Shown here: piece after piece, positions 52,393 to 64,000 of the stretch
Layout: every line of letters begins with the position of its first letter
How positions within the stretch are numbered: the stretch's first letter is position 1
Source of the DNA: Lacimicrobium sp. SS2-24
GTDB taxonomy: Bacteria > Pseudomonadota > Gammaproteobacteria > Enterobacterales > Alteromonadaceae
DNA length: 64,000 nucleotides
Direction: 5' to 3'
NCBI RefSeq assembly: GCF_002201535.1
Contig: NZ_NIWW01000009.1
Location: 104,269-168,268 of the forward strand
The notes under the pieces: model-generated
Seen by the model: the letters and a program-made list of their open reading frames with translations, nothing else
The model's database searches: none
What the model was told of the DNA's origin: nothing
Translations under genes and position numbers: made by a program

Positions 52393-53766
52393 TCAGTAAG
52401 GGTTTGAGGGGGCATAATAGGTCGTGTTGCGTCCGTCGATATCTAAACGAATCGGCGTCACGTTGCTTTGCCCTGTGCTGAGATTAAAGGTATCACCACT
52501 GACCAGGCGATAGCGCAATAGATCTCGTAATATCACCGGCTGACCGCATTGAGTCTGGGTGAACTGGGTCAATGAATCTGTCTCCAGTACATAAGCCTCA
52601 AATTGACCATCAATGATGCTATTGCCATCTTCGCTGACAAACATAGACGTCGCTTCGGAGACACCAATAGCACGTTTGCCCATACCGATATGGGCAAGAA
52701 ATACTGCCATACGCCCCATTCTGTCGCGCTCATAAAAATGGGTGTCGGTGATCACGTCCTGCATGACAGGTGTCGACAAAAAGGGTGTCGTAATGTTGAT
52801 GGTGTTGTGACAAAAGTCTGTGACTGCGTCGTCGCTTATGGCGCCAGCCACACCATCTGGATCATAAACGTATTCACTTTGTACTGCATTACCGGCAGAA
52901 GTCCCCCCGATGACACCGCCACGCTGATAGACTGCGTCAATAGCGGCCTGGACCTTGGTTCCGGCCCATTGATTGAGGTAGTCTGACTGATCGCCCCCGG
53001 ATATCCACACAAATTCAGCAGAGTTAATGGCCCACTCTACATAATCGGAATTAGCCAACGACACGGAATCCACAATCAGCGTCTCTACCGAGTCGGCGTC
53101 TGTCAGGCCGGATAAATACGCGTTGTACGCATCCGTCCCTGTGGTTCGCAACACCACAATATCGCCACCGTTGATATGAGGCTTAACCCGTAAACTGAAA
53201 GCATCGTCCACATCAGTCCCACCTCCCATAAGTAATACCGCTCCCCCGGTAGGCAACGTCGGACAGCTATCTTCGGCGTTACCCACCAAGCTGGCGGTTA
53301 GCCCCTGAGGTTTGGAGGGCCGGGGGCCATATTCGTTACAAGCAGGGGAACCACTGCTACCATCGGGATAATCAACCAATAACTGATAATCTCCGGTACC
53401 ACTATAACGGGTCACTTTGATCAGATGCTCACCCGCGTCAGCAACATAACTGCCTGTTTCGGGATTTGCACTGCTGGCGCCAGTGAGCACCGCGGGACCT
53501 GACACCTCATACAGATCCCAGTCAAAATCAGCTCGGCTACCATGGCTGAGGCTAATGGTGATCTCTCCGGCTTCGGCCAGATTAAACTGATACCAGTCCA
53601 CATCCTGGCGACTACTGATGTTGCCCTGTAGTGGCGTTGACGAACACAGTGGACCATTGGCACTGGTTTCGCTGTCATTGTTTTCTGATTCGATGGTAAG
53701 GCAGGCCTGAGCCTGAAAACCATAGCTAACTGCGAGCAGAGCAGCGATTTTCAACATAGGCTTCAT
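52393..53766 (-). CDS. Secreted cyanophycinase-like S51 peptidase with PPC domain
   Basis: A 457-residue exported protein. After a signal peptide (GFQAQA) comes a PPC-type beta domain (residues 24-115, with DVDWYQFNLAEAGEITISLS in parts), then an S51 peptidase domain. That domain has the family motifs ISGGDQSDYLN, GGTSAGNAV with the nucleophile Ser, and DTHFYERDRMGRM. S51 includes cyanophycinase and Asp dipeptidase, so it may degrade Asp-rich polymers outside the cell. GGAGC precedes the ATG. Confidence 0.88.
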   Translation of the reverse strand: MKPMLKIAALLAVSYGFQAQACLTIESENNDSETSANGPLCSSTPLQGNISSRQDVDWYQFNLAEAGEITISLSHGSRADFDWDLYEVSGPAVLTGASSANPETGSYVADAGEHLIKVTRYSGTGDYQLLVDYPDGSSGSPACNEYGPRPSKPQGLTASLVGNAEDSCPTLPTGGAVLLMGGGTDVDDAFSLRVKPHINGGDIVVLRTTGTDAYNAYLSGLTDADSVETLIVDSVSLANSDYVEWAINSAEFVWISGGDQSDYLNQWAGTKVQAAIDAVYQRGGVIGGTSAGNAVQSEYVYDPDGVAGAISDDAVTDFCHNTINITTPFLSTPVMQDVITDTHFYERDRMGRMAVFLAHIGMGKRAIGVSEATSMFVSEDGNSIIDGQFEAYVLETDSLTQFTQTQCGQPVILRDLLRYRLVSGDTFNLSTGQSNVTPIRLDIDGRNTTYYAPSNPY

Positions 53767-54071
53767 TACAAAGCTCCTGATTTTTATTGTGTCATAAGGT
53801 AACCGATGATGGTCGGCTTGAGCGTGGCCGCGAAAACGGCCTTAAATGGCTGCCTCAGACTCAACACAACATATAAAGGATGTTAAAACCTATGCAGGGT
53901 GGAACTCAGGCAGTCAAAGAGGGGGGATAGAGCTATTCGTCAAACCACTCTGACAAGTGATAGTCAGTGGTACTGTGATGTAATGCACATAGCAGCACGT
54001 GTTGACGAACTGAAAACAAAGGAATGACCTGAAGATATTTACACTTTGTTTACAATGCCACGCTTTCCCAC
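53767..54071. other. Intergenic region, no gene seen
   Basis: About 305 bp between the S51 and hydrolase genes. A GGCCG/CGGCC hairpin at 53826-53841 lacks a T run, so I do not call it a terminator. I see no ORF or RNA gene. Confidence 0.4.
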
Positions 54072-54848
54072 TTATGACAAGTGGCTGTGTAGAAATTCTA
54101 CAATTTGTTGATTAACTTTGTCACTATGGGAGATGGGCGCCATATGCCCTGCGGATACAGACACCGCGGTTAACCGTGGAAGTTGCTGACCAATAACCGC
54201 GGCCACCGCATGAGCGGGGGGGCGACTGTATTTCCCGGTCATCAGCAGAGTGGGCTGCATGATACGGGCATAGTCCTGCGGCGCATAAGGTTCACTGAGC
54301 AGTGCCTGGAAGTCCAGTTTCACCTTTTCCACCTGGGACGAAAAAGCGGCCTGCATAGATTCCGGCAGGGCGTCGAAATACCCCTCGCCATTCCAGTAGT
54401 TAACAAAGGCCGCGGCAGCGTCAGACGCCGAGCTTTGTGCGACATCAGAGGCCAGCTTCTGTACCTCACGTCGACCCGGCGCCTCATCATTGAGCAAATG
54501 GAAAGCCACCGGCTCAAACAGCATCAGCGAGCACAGCCGTGAATTCTGCTCAAGAGCAAGCTTAAGCGCCAGAGCGCCACCATAAGAATGGCCCAACAGG
54601 TGATATTGGTTCACCTCCAGTTTATCCAGAATCTGGATCACGCGCTCCGCCTCTGTTGTCAGACTGAATGTCTTCGGCTCTTCTACGGCTGGCGCTTCTC
54701 CATAACCATAAAGATCGATATTAATCACCCGAAAGTCTGACGCGATGTTTGCACTTAATGAACGCCACTGTCTGGCACTGCTCATGGAGCTGTGTAGCAA
54801 AACAATGGCCGGTGCCTCCGTGGGTCCTGACTGATACACGCCGCGCAT
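54072..54848 (-). CDS. Alpha/beta hydrolase
   Basis: A 258-residue alpha/beta-hydrolase fold protein. The oxyanion strand is VLLHSSMSSARQW, the nucleophile elbow is GHSYGG, and the catalytic His lies in SAGHMAPISHSD near the C-terminus. It starts with ATG after GGAGG and has no signal peptide, so it should be cytoplasmic. The substrate is unknown. It is 109 bp from adk on the same strand. Confidence 0.88.
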   Translation of the reverse strand: MRGVYQSGPTEAPAIVLLHSSMSSARQWRSLSANIASDFRVINIDLYGYGEAPAVEEPKTFSLTTEAERVIQILDKLEVNQYHLLGHSYGGALALKLALEQNSRLCSLMLFEPVAFHLLNDEAPGRREVQKLASDVAQSSASDAAAAFVNYWNGEGYFDALPESMQAAFSSQVEKVKLDFQALLSEPYAPQDYARIMQPTLLMTGKYSRPPAHAVAAVIGQQLPRLTAVSVSAGHMAPISHSDKVNQQIVEFLHSHLS

Positions 54849-54957
54849 ATTGCCTCCAATCCGACTCGTTCAGATACAACAACGCCGGTAGGGATAACTC
54901 CGTACCGGCGCGGTAATGATTCATGTTTCAACGCTTGCCTGTGGCGTTATTGAGCGC

Positions 54958-55665
<708 letters not shown>

Positions 55666-55745
55666 TTAAGGTGTGTTGTGACAAGGCGAAATGCCCCAAC
55701 TGCGTGCTTATCCGACCATAGTGTGAGGTTTTATCGCATCACAGA

Positions 55746-55775
55746 CAACAAACGGGCCAGAAGGCCCGTTTGTTT
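55746..55775. terminator. Terminator between htpG and adk
   Basis: ACAAACGGGCC and GGCCCGTTTGT form an 11 bp stem around AGAA. It lies 15 bp after the htpG stop, so adk probably has its own promoter. Confidence 0.75.
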
Positions 55776-55790
55776 AGGTTTTATCAACCT

Positions 55791-57713
55791 TTACTTTACC
55801 AGGCTCACCAGCAATTGATTGACTTTACTCACGTAACTGGCCGGGTCTTTCATACTGCCCTGCTCCGTCAACGACGCCTGATCAAACAGAATGTCAGTGA
55901 GTTGGGCAAAACGCGTTTCATCCTGAATATTGGCCAGGGTCTTAATCAATGGGTGCTCCGGGTTCACTTCAAAGTGATAACTGACTTCAGGGACCGGCTG
56001 ACCTGCGGCCTGCATCAGCTTCACCATCTGAGTACTCATGCCCTGATCGTCGGCAACCACACACGCAGGAGAGTCAATCAAGCGGTGGCTCAGCTTCACA
56101 TCTTTCACTTTATCACCTAAGGCCTTCTTAACCCGTTCAGTCAGACCTTCGACTTCTTTCTCTGCTTTTTCCTGTGCTTTCTTACTTTCCTCGTCGTCCA
56201 GCTCGCCTAGGTCCAGATCACCTTTGGTGACAGACTGAAACGACTTTTCCTGATAGTCAGTAAGATGAGACATCAGCCACTCATCGATTCGCTCTGACAT
56301 CAGCAAGACTTCAATGCCTTTCTTGCGGAAAATCTCAAGGTGGGGGCTGGTCTTGGCTGCGGCGTAGCTATCCGCTGTAATGAAGTATATTTTCTCCTGT
56401 CCCTCTTTCATGCGGGCGATGTAATCATCCAGAGAGACGGTTTCAGCGCTACTGTCTTCATGCGTGGAAGCAAAGCGCAGCAAACCTGCGATCTTTTCTT
56501 TATTGCTGAAGTCTTCCGCTGGCCCTTCTTTGAGCACATTACCAAATTCTTTCCAGAAGCTTTGGTATTGCTCAGGATCGTTCTTAGCCATGCGTTCAAG
56601 CATCTGCAGCACTTTTTTCGTACAACCCTGACGCATCGCCTGAGAAATGCGATTATCCTGCAGAATTTCTCTCGATACGTTCAATGGCAGGTCATTGGAA
56701 TCCAGCACACCCTTAACGAAGCGCAGGTAGGTGGGCATAAACTGCTCTGCGTCGTCCATAATAAACACACGCTGAACATAGAGTTTCAGACCGTGTTTCT
56801 GCTCACGGTTCCACATATCAAAAGGTGCTTTGGCAGGAACATAGAGCAGGCTGGTATATTCGGTTTTACCTTCCACCTTATTGTGTGACCACAACAGAGG
56901 GTCGCCAAAATCGTGGGAGATATGTTTGTAGAACTCTTTGTATTCTTCATCAGAGATCTCAGATTTGTCTCTGGTCCAAAGCGCCGTGGCCTTGTTAATG
57001 GTTTCCCAGTGAGCTGGCTCAGCGGCAATTTTTTCACCATCCGGGCCATCCTGTTCGGGCACTTCGTCTTTGTACATTTGCACAGCAACGCTGATATGGT
57101 CGGAATACTTGCCGATGATCGAACGCAAACGCCAGTCATCCAGGAATTCTTTCTCGTCCTCTTTTAGGTGCAAAATGACATCGGTGCCCCGACCAGGCTT
57201 CTCAATGTCCGCAACGGTAAAGCTTCCTTCACCTTCGCTTTGCCACTCTACGCCTCGATCCGCTGTCTCACCCGCAGCACGGGTGCGTACCGTGACTTTA
57301 TCGGCAACGATAAAGGCCGAGTAAAAGCCCACACCGAATTGGCCAATCAGTTGTGAGTCGCGGGCCTGGTCGCCAGAGAGCTTGCTAAAAAATTCCGCCG
57401 TACCGGATTTTGCAATCGTCCCCAGATGCTCAATCACATCATCCCGGGTCATGCCAATACCGTTATCAGAAATGGTCAGCGTACCCGCGTCTTTATCTAC
57501 CGACAGGCGTACCCTGAGATCGCCATCGTTTTCATACAGGCTATCATCGGACAATGCCTTAAAGCGCAGCTTATCCGAGGCATCGGCGGCATTGGAAACC
57601 AACTCACGTAAAAAGATTTCTTTATTTGAGTATAAGGAATGGATCATCAACTGAAGCAGCTGTTTCACTTCAGTCTGAAAGCCATGGGTTTCTTTATGGG
57701 CTGTTTCGGCCAT
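55791..57713 (-). CDS. htpG: Chaperone HtpG (bacterial Hsp90)
   Basis: A 640-residue Hsp90. The N-terminal ATPase shows [17 protein letters not shown] and ISDNGIGM, and [11 protein letters not shown] is the lid glycine motif. The middle domain and the dimerisation domain complete a normal length. It works with DnaK on client proteins. Context is the conserved recR-htpG-adk order. Confidence 0.98.
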   Translation of the reverse strand: MAETAHKETHGFQTEVKQLLQLMIHSLYSNKEIFLRELVSNAADASDKLRFKALSDDSLYENDGDLRVRLSVDKDAGTLTISDNGIGMTRDDVIEHLGTIAKSGTAEFFSKLSGDQARDSQLIGQFGVGFYSAFIVADKVTVRTRAAGETADRGVEWQSEGEGSFTVADIEKPGRGTDVILHLKEDEKEFLDDWRLRSIIGKYSDHISVAVQMYKDEVPEQDGPDGEKIAAEPAHWETINKATALWTRDKSEISDEEYKEFYKHISHDFGDPLLWSHNKVEGKTEYTSLLYVPAKAPFDMWNREQKHGLKLYVQRVFIMDDAEQFMPTYLRFVKGVLDSNDLPLNVSREILQDNRISQAMRQGCTKKVLQMLERMAKNDPEQYQSFWKEFGNVLKEGPAEDFSNKEKIAGLLRFASTHEDSSAETVSLDDYIARMKEGQEKIYFITADSYAAAKTSPHLEIFRKKGIEVLLMSERIDEWLMSHLTDYQEKSFQSVTKGDLDLGELDDEESKKAQEKAEKEVEGLTERVKKALGDKVKDVKLSHRLIDSPACVVADDQGMSTQMVKLMQAAGQPVPEVSYHFEVNPEHPLIKTLANIQDETRFAQLTDILFDQASLTEQGSMKDPASYVSKVNQLLVSLVK

Positions 57714-57836
57714 AAACGTTACTCTCCTGGTTCGATTAAAACCTGCGCGGGTGCTGCAGGTGCAAAAAAATGATTCAACTCAGGAGATAGGGACGCGGCG
57801 CCGAAAATCAATGGCCCACTGACAATTTATGGGCGT

Positions 57837-58436
57837 TTAGAGCACTCTTCGCCCGGAGAAGGCATGGGTGAGTGTGGAACCATCAAGATACTCCAGTTCC
57901 CCGCCAACCGGAACACCATGAGCGATACGGCTGGCTTTTATGGTGCGGGTTCGGCACATCTGTGCAATATAATGAGCCGTGGCCTCCCCCTCTACGGTGG
58001 GGTTGGTGGCCAGAATAACTTCCTCGACAGGATTGGTGTCCAGCATCGTCGCTAGTCTGTCCAGGCCGATTTCATTGGGACCAATCCCATCGATGGGTGA
58101 TAAATGCCCCATTAGCACAAAATACAGCCCTTTAAACTCACTGGTTTGCTCCACGGCCATCACGTCCTGCGGACTTTCCACCACACACAGCACCCCTGCC
58201 TGCTGTCGGCTGGGACTGGCACAGATATCACACAGCTCTGACTCGGTGAATGTTCGGCACTGACTACAATGCTGTACATGCTCCATGGCGTTACGCAGCG
58301 CATCAGACAGGGCCAGTGCGCCATCGCGGTTTCGCTCCAGCATCTGAAACGCCATACGCTGTGCAGTTTTCTGACCGACACCGGGCAGGCACTTTAGGGT
58401 AGTGATGAGCTCACTGAGTAAAGGACTGAATTTCAT
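57837..58436 (-). CDS. recR: Recombination protein RecR
   Basis: A 199-residue protein of the RecFOR pathway that helps load RecA on gapped DNA. It has an N-terminal helix-hairpin-helix ([14 protein letters not shown]), a C4 zinc finger ([16 protein letters not shown]), and a Toprim domain beginning [14 protein letters not shown]. It is 76 bp from ybaB on the same strand, as in E. coli. Confidence 0.97.
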   Translation of the reverse strand: MKFSPLLSELITTLKCLPGVGQKTAQRMAFQMLERNRDGALALSDALRNAMEHVQHCSQCRTFTESELCDICASPSRQQAGVLCVVESPQDVMAVEQTSEFKGLYFVLMGHLSPIDGIGPNEIGLDRLATMLDTNPVEEVILATNPTVEGEATAHYIAQMCRTRTIKASRIAHGVPVGGELEYLDGSTLTHAFSGRRVL

Positions 58437-58512
58437 TCACACTTCTGACTATAAACCGACAATTAGCAGGACGTTCGTTAGAAAAACGCTCACAGGCACC
58501 ATCAGAGATAAA

Positions 58513-58839
58513 TTAAAATGGCATCTTCATACCAGGAGGCAACGGCATACCACCGGTTACTGATGACATTTTTTCCTTGGTTGTTTCCTGCACACGTCTG
58601 ACCGCATCATTGGTTGCTGCTGCCACCAGATCTTCAATCATGTCCTTGTCATCTTCCATCAGACTCTCATCAATCTCGACCTTGCGCACATTGTGATTAC
58701 AGGTCATGGTGATCTTGACTAAACCTGCACCGGCTTCCCCGGTTACCTCCAGGTCGGCGAGTTCCTGTTGAGCTTGCTGCATGCGCTCCTGCATTTGCTG
58801 CGCCTGCTTCATGATATTACCCATACCACCTTTAAACAT
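58513..58839 (-). CDS. ybaB: YbaB/EbfC nucleoid-associated protein
   Basis: A 108-residue small DNA-binding protein: [20 protein letters not shown] is the family start, followed by a beta strand pair ([19 protein letters not shown]) and [13 protein letters not shown] at the end. It binds DNA as a dimer and sits between dnaX and recR as usual. GAGG lies before the ATG, 20 bp after the dnaX stop. Confidence 0.96.
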   Translation of the reverse strand: MFKGGMGNIMKQAQQMQERMQQAQQELADLEVTGEAGAGLVKITMTCNHNVRKVEIDESLMEDDKDMIEDLVAAATNDAVRRVQETTKEKMSSVTGGMPLPPGMKMPF

Positions 58840-58859
58840 AATTACCTCTTCATCAATGG

Positions 58860-61250
<2,391 letters not shown>

Positions 61251-61257
61251 AGAGTTT

Positions 61258-61794
61258 TCAATCTCCCTCAAACTCGCAAAGAAAATGGCATGTAATATCT
61301 TGTCCTGACAGCTTCGCTGCGCCGCCCAGGTCGGGTAGATTGATCACAAACGCGGCATGTTCCACAATGCCGCCCAGTTGACGAACTAAGGTCGCAGTGG
61401 CCAGCATCGTGCCGCCTGTTGCCAACAGATCATCCAGAAGCAACACTCTCTCGCCCTCGCCAATGGCATCCCGGTGTAACTCGAGAACATCCGAGCCATA
61501 CTCCAGCTCATAGCGCTGCTGAATAACCGGACGGGGAAGCTTATTAGACTTACGCACAGGCACGAAACCTGCGCCCAGCGCTTTGGCCAGAGGTGCGCCG
61601 AAAATGAAGCCACGGGCCTCTGTGCCAGCAATCTTATCAAACTGATGAGAGCGGTAATGCTCTGCCAGCAAATCAATACAACTGGCAAAAGCTTTTTTGT
61701 CCTGCATCACGGAGGTGACATCACGAAACTGCACACCGGGCTTGGGATAATCGGGCACCGTTGTGATCACGGATTTAATATACTCGGCACTCAT
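61258..61794 (-). CDS. apt: Adenine phosphoribosyltransferase
   Basis: A 178-residue enzyme making AMP from adenine and PRPP. The PRPP motif is [14 protein letters not shown], and [16 protein letters not shown] and PVRKSNKLP are Apt-specific. ATG 61794 has an AGGG site and gives [10 protein letters not shown], a normal start; the frame to 61821 is longer than needed. It lies 7 bp ahead of dnaX, as in E. coli. Confidence 0.96.
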   Translation of the reverse strand: MSAEYIKSVITTVPDYPKPGVQFRDVTSVMQDKKAFASCIDLLAEHYRSHQFDKIAGTEARGFIFGAPLAKALGAGFVPVRKSNKLPRPVIQQRYELEYGSDVLELHRDAIGEGERVLLLDDLLATGGTMLATATLVRQLGGIVEHAAFVINLPDLGGAAKLSGQDITCHFLCEFEGD

Positions 61795-61827
61795 CAACCC
61801 TGCCTCTGAGACGTATTGCAATAATGA

Positions 61828-61950
61828 CTAGAGATAATAGACACCCCAGGCCAGGATGACGTGCAGCAGCGGCAGTGCAAGTAACACCACCAGTGCGCCG
61901 AGAAGGTACTTCATATTGAAAGGATCTTTGAATTCATTGTCTTGATGCAT
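61828..61950 (-). CDS. Small membrane protein, 40 residues
   Basis: A short ORF between the bufC-like gene and apt, starting ATG with AGGGTG six bases upstream and ending TAG. The product has a charged start (MHQDNEFKDPFNMKY) and one membrane helix (LLGALVVLLALPLLHVILAW), ending GVYYL. Good spacing and a hydrophobic run that fills the frame make it likely to be real. It lies 33 bp before apt, so the two may share a transcript. No family name is known to me. Confidence 0.65.
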   Translation of the reverse strand: MHQDNEFKDPFNMKYLLGALVVLLALPLLHVILAWGVYYL

Positions 61951-62034
61951 GGTTTTCACCCTGAATTACAACAGCCGCAAATTTTAATCCAAAGCCAGGT
62001 GAATTCATAGGCGTAACTAGCGGCTATTGCCAGG

Positions 62035-62790
62035 CTAGCTATCCTCTTGATGAACCACCACCAGAATACGCTTGAGTAAAAACCTTTGCACCGCCTGATT
62101 AACCTGCTGTTCCAGCTGCTCTGGTGGATATTGCGGTAAGGCCTGATGCATCTGCTCATTGAGCGACATGAGATTAACCTCTCCCTGCTGTTCAATGTAA
62201 TTGAGCAGATAAGCGTTAACCTGATCTATCTCAGTGAAACGCACCTCATCCTGCTCATCTCTGCATACGACAAAGTACCAGGGGCCATCCGCCTGTTGCG
62301 GATAAAACTCAGTACAGATTTTATGCACCGGAAACTGATAACTGAGTAACCACGCAAGTTCCGAGACCTTCAGCGTGGTATAGGGTTTCCCCTCTTGCCA
62401 ATAACCACCACCCGGATCTTCTTTGCTGATACTCAGAGCCAATTCGACCCACTCATAATGCGCCAGCTCCGCCATAAAGGGAGGATCCGTTGCCAATGGC
62501 TGGTATTCATTCGCCAGAAATTCTACAAACTCTTTACTGATATCAACAAAATAAGGCGAGCGACAGCCATGCTGATGATAAAACGCTCTGCATAAATCTA
62601 GCCATTCATCCTGCTCATACAAGGACTGCAGAACGGGAAAACCATTACTGAGGAAACCCACAATATTGTTAAAGAATAAGTCCCGGTATATAGACAACCT
62701 GCGCTCTTCCAGGCCGGCTGGGGCCGGTTCAAGCTCCGGGTGCTTAAGATGTTTTGCGAATTGTTGCTGCAACGCGGAAAACTTCTGCAT
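62035..62790 (-). CDS. bufC: DUF2063 protein, BufC-like partner of MNIO enzyme
   Basis: A 251-residue protein. The DUF2063 domain fills the first 100 residues (LQQQFAKHLKHPE, RLSIYRDLFFNNIVGFLSNG, in parts), and a second helical part follows (VNAYLLNYIEQQGEVNLMSL). Such proteins recruit the precursor peptide to the DUF692 enzyme. Its ATG overlaps the DUF692 stop by one base (TAATG), so the two are translated together. No DoxX-type gene, often fourth in such operons, follows. Confidence 0.87.
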   Translation of the reverse strand: MQKFSALQQQFAKHLKHPELEPAPAGLEERRLSIYRDLFFNNIVGFLSNGFPVLQSLYEQDEWLDLCRAFYHQHGCRSPYFVDISKEFVEFLANEYQPLATDPPFMAELAHYEWVELALSISKEDPGGGYWQEGKPYTTLKVSELAWLLSYQFPVHKICTEFYPQQADGPWYFVVCRDEQDEVRFTEIDQVNAYLLNYIEQQGEVNLMSLNEQMHQALPQYPPEQLEQQVNQAVQRFLLKRILVVVHQEDS

Positions 62791-63629
62791 TATGCACTCT
62801 TCCCAAGGGTTGCACTGTATTGTTGTTGCAACTGATGAATCCGATCGACCTCCTGCAACAGCGATTGCATCGGAGGAATATTAAAGTCTCTTTCTAATAA
62901 TGTTGGAAAAACGCCATGACAGGCATAGGCTTTTTCCAGCAGGTCCCAAACTGGCTCAATAACATCTGCACCATGGGTATCCACAATCAAATCTTCGGCT
63001 TCATTGTAATGACCGGCAATGTGCGCATAGGCAATGCGTTTTGTAGGAAGTGAACGCATAAATGCCTCTGCATCGTAGCCGTGATTAACGGAGTTGACAT
63101 AGATGTTATTAATATCCAATAGCAACTTACAATCTGCCTCTTGCAACACTGCAAGCGTAAACTCCAATTCACTGAGTTCTTGTCCGGGGGCAGCATAATA
63201 AGAGACATTTTCCAGTATCAGTGGCCGCTCAATAACATCCTGTACCCGTTTTACCCGTTCAGCCACATGCTTTACGGCTTCTTCAGTAAACGGAATCGGC
63301 ATCAGATCATACAAATGCCCCTGTGCTGAACAATAACTCAAATGTTCGCTGTAATGCTGGATACCGTGTTGGTCCAGAAAACCCTTTACCGATTTAACAA
63401 ATTCAATGTCCAGCGGGTCCGGACTACCAATAGACAAAGATAATCCGTGGGTCTTGAAATGGTGTTTTGCCGTCAATGCGTTGAAAAGCCGACCATATCG
63501 ACCACCGATGGGAATCCAGTTCTCCGGCGCCACTTCCCAAAAATCAACTTGCTCGGGAACCGATTCAGTCAGCTCATCCAGCATTTCACGACGCAGCCCC
63601 AAGCCTACCAAATTCTTCTCATTACCCAT
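62790..63629 (-). CDS. bufB: DUF692 multinuclear iron oxidase, BufB-like
   Basis: A 279-residue TIM-barrel enzyme of the MNIO group (MbnB, BufB). Candidate iron ligands are visible: His in HYSEHLSYC, Glu/Asn in LENVSYY, Asp/Asn/His in LLLDINNIYVNSVNHG, His in AHIAGH, DTHG, and Glu in LLERDFNI. MNIO enzymes oxidise Cys residues of a peptide; with EGKCG precursors they are reported to form 5-thiooxazole that binds copper. A cut-off EGKCG-repeat gene lies upstream. ATG 63629 follows GGAGATGG; the frame to 63686 is unlikely. Confidence 0.9.
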   Translation of the reverse strand: MGNEKNLVGLGLRREMLDELTESVPEQVDFWEVAPENWIPIGGRYGRLFNALTAKHHFKTHGLSLSIGSPDPLDIEFVKSVKGFLDQHGIQHYSEHLSYCSAQGHLYDLMPIPFTEEAVKHVAERVKRVQDVIERPLILENVSYYAAPGQELSELEFTLAVLQEADCKLLLDINNIYVNSVNHGYDAEAFMRSLPTKRIAYAHIAGHYNEAEDLIVDTHGADVIEPVWDLLEKAYACHGVFPTLLERDFNIPPMQSLLQEVDRIHQLQQQYSATLGKSA

Positions 63630-63786
63630 GCCATCTCCATCACTCTGTCGCACCCTGCATTCTATTAGAACCCATGTCTCATGCATGTATCAGCACTACC
63701 CGACCGACACCACGTTCAGAACCTTCGTTTTACAGTGTGGCAACCGTTGCTATTTCGACATCTGACTGCACAACGATGTCATAGAA

Positions 63787-63810
63787 AAGGCCGGTAAAAA
63801 CCGGCCTTTA
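63787..63810 (-). terminator. Hairpin between precursor and DUF692 gene
   Basis: AAAGGCCGG and CCGGCCTTT pair, followed on the minus strand by T's broken by a C. It can act as a partial terminator, so that the precursor is made in excess of its enzyme. Confidence 0.65.
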
Positions 63811-63832
63811 TGACTCCACCGGCTAAACGCGA

Positions 63833-64000
63833 TTACTTTGAGCCGCACTTGCCTTCTTTCTTAGCTTTATCGCCGCCACATTTTCCCTCTTTGTGAGCTT
63901 TATCGCCGCCGCATTTACCTTCGCCACACTTGCCTTCTTTGTGGGCTTTGTCGCCGCCACATTTACCTTCGCCACACTTGCCTTCTTTGTGGGCTTTGTC
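63833..64000 (-). CDS. bufA: EGKCG-repeat precursor peptide, BufA-like, 5' end missing
   Basis: The window ends inside this gene, so only the last 55 residues are seen. They hold six EGKCG motifs in Lys/Gly/His/Asp-rich sequence; the first two 16-residue units (DKAHKEGKCGEGKCGG) are almost identical in DNA. This is the pattern of bufferin precursors, whose Cys residues are modified by the adjacent DUF692 enzyme to bind copper. A signal peptide is expected in the missing part. Confidence 0.87.
   Translation of the reverse strand, partial: DKAHKEGKCGEGKCGGDKAHKEGKCGEGKCGGDKAHKEGKCGGDKAKKEGKCGSK

Overview
The window is chromosomal DNA of a marine-type gammaproteobacterium, most likely of the Alteromonadales. 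Four things point there. The gene order apt-dnaX-ybaB-recR-htpG-adk matches the Escherichia coli order. holD and rimI are adjacent. Thiamine uptake runs through a TonB receptor and a PnuT-type permease. A PEP-CTERM protease lies beside a PrsT-type TPR protein. Genus is a guess; no rRNA is present. Coding is dense on both strands. No insertion sequence, phage gene or CRISPR array was seen.

Layout. Positions 1-6.7 kb hold a lipid block: a wax ester synthase/diacylglycerol acyltransferase with a TetR regulator, a TraB-like protein, a DUF445 membrane protein and a patatin lipase. From 6.8 to 9.8 kb come a gamma-glutamylcyclotransferase-like protein, ubiG, a DUF2237 protein and two phasins. From 10.2 to 17.1 kb is a MoxR/Bat aerotolerance-type operon, followed by a DUF885 lipoprotein and a sigma factor with a DUF3379 partner. 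From 20.4 to 25.3 kb are argS, prfC, rimI, holD and tRNA-Trp. From 25.4 to 29.4 kb is a thiamine salvage operon under a TPP riboswitch. From 29.4 to 34.7 kb are a DUF502 protein, a PrsT-like TPR protein and a PEP-CTERM trypsin-like protease with a sigma-54-type promoter.

A 0.9 kb gene-free stretch (34.6-35.5 kb) carries tandem tRNA-linked repeats beside tRNA-Arg. From 35.8 to 43.3 kb is a probable persulfide-response regulon: MBL hydrolase, TauE permease, rhodanese, a lipid-type RND/LolA-like/beta-barrel operon, a YgaP-like membrane protein and a BigR/SqrR-type ArsR repressor. They are tied together by a shared 9-4-9 inverted repeat. From 43.3 to 46.6 kb are a thioesterase, tmcA and a 2OG oxygenase. 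From 46.7 to 51.0 kb is an Anbu (bacterial proteasome-like) cluster. From 51.1 to 54.8 kb are a DUF924 protein, a small heat-shock protein with a sigma-32 promoter and ROSE thermometer, a secreted S51 peptidase and an alpha/beta hydrolase. From 55.0 to 61.8 kb is adk-htpG-recR-ybaB-dnaX-apt. The right edge (62.0-64.0 kb) is a bufferin-type RiPP operon: an EGKCG-repeat precursor cut by the window edge, a DUF692 enzyme and its DUF2063 partner.

The points most worth a second look are the tRNA-linked structured repeats, the A9 slippage site in dnaX that would yield a gamma-length product, the BigR-type regulon with its lipid RND module, the bufferin operon, and the TPP-riboswitch and ROSE RBS-sequestering hairpins.
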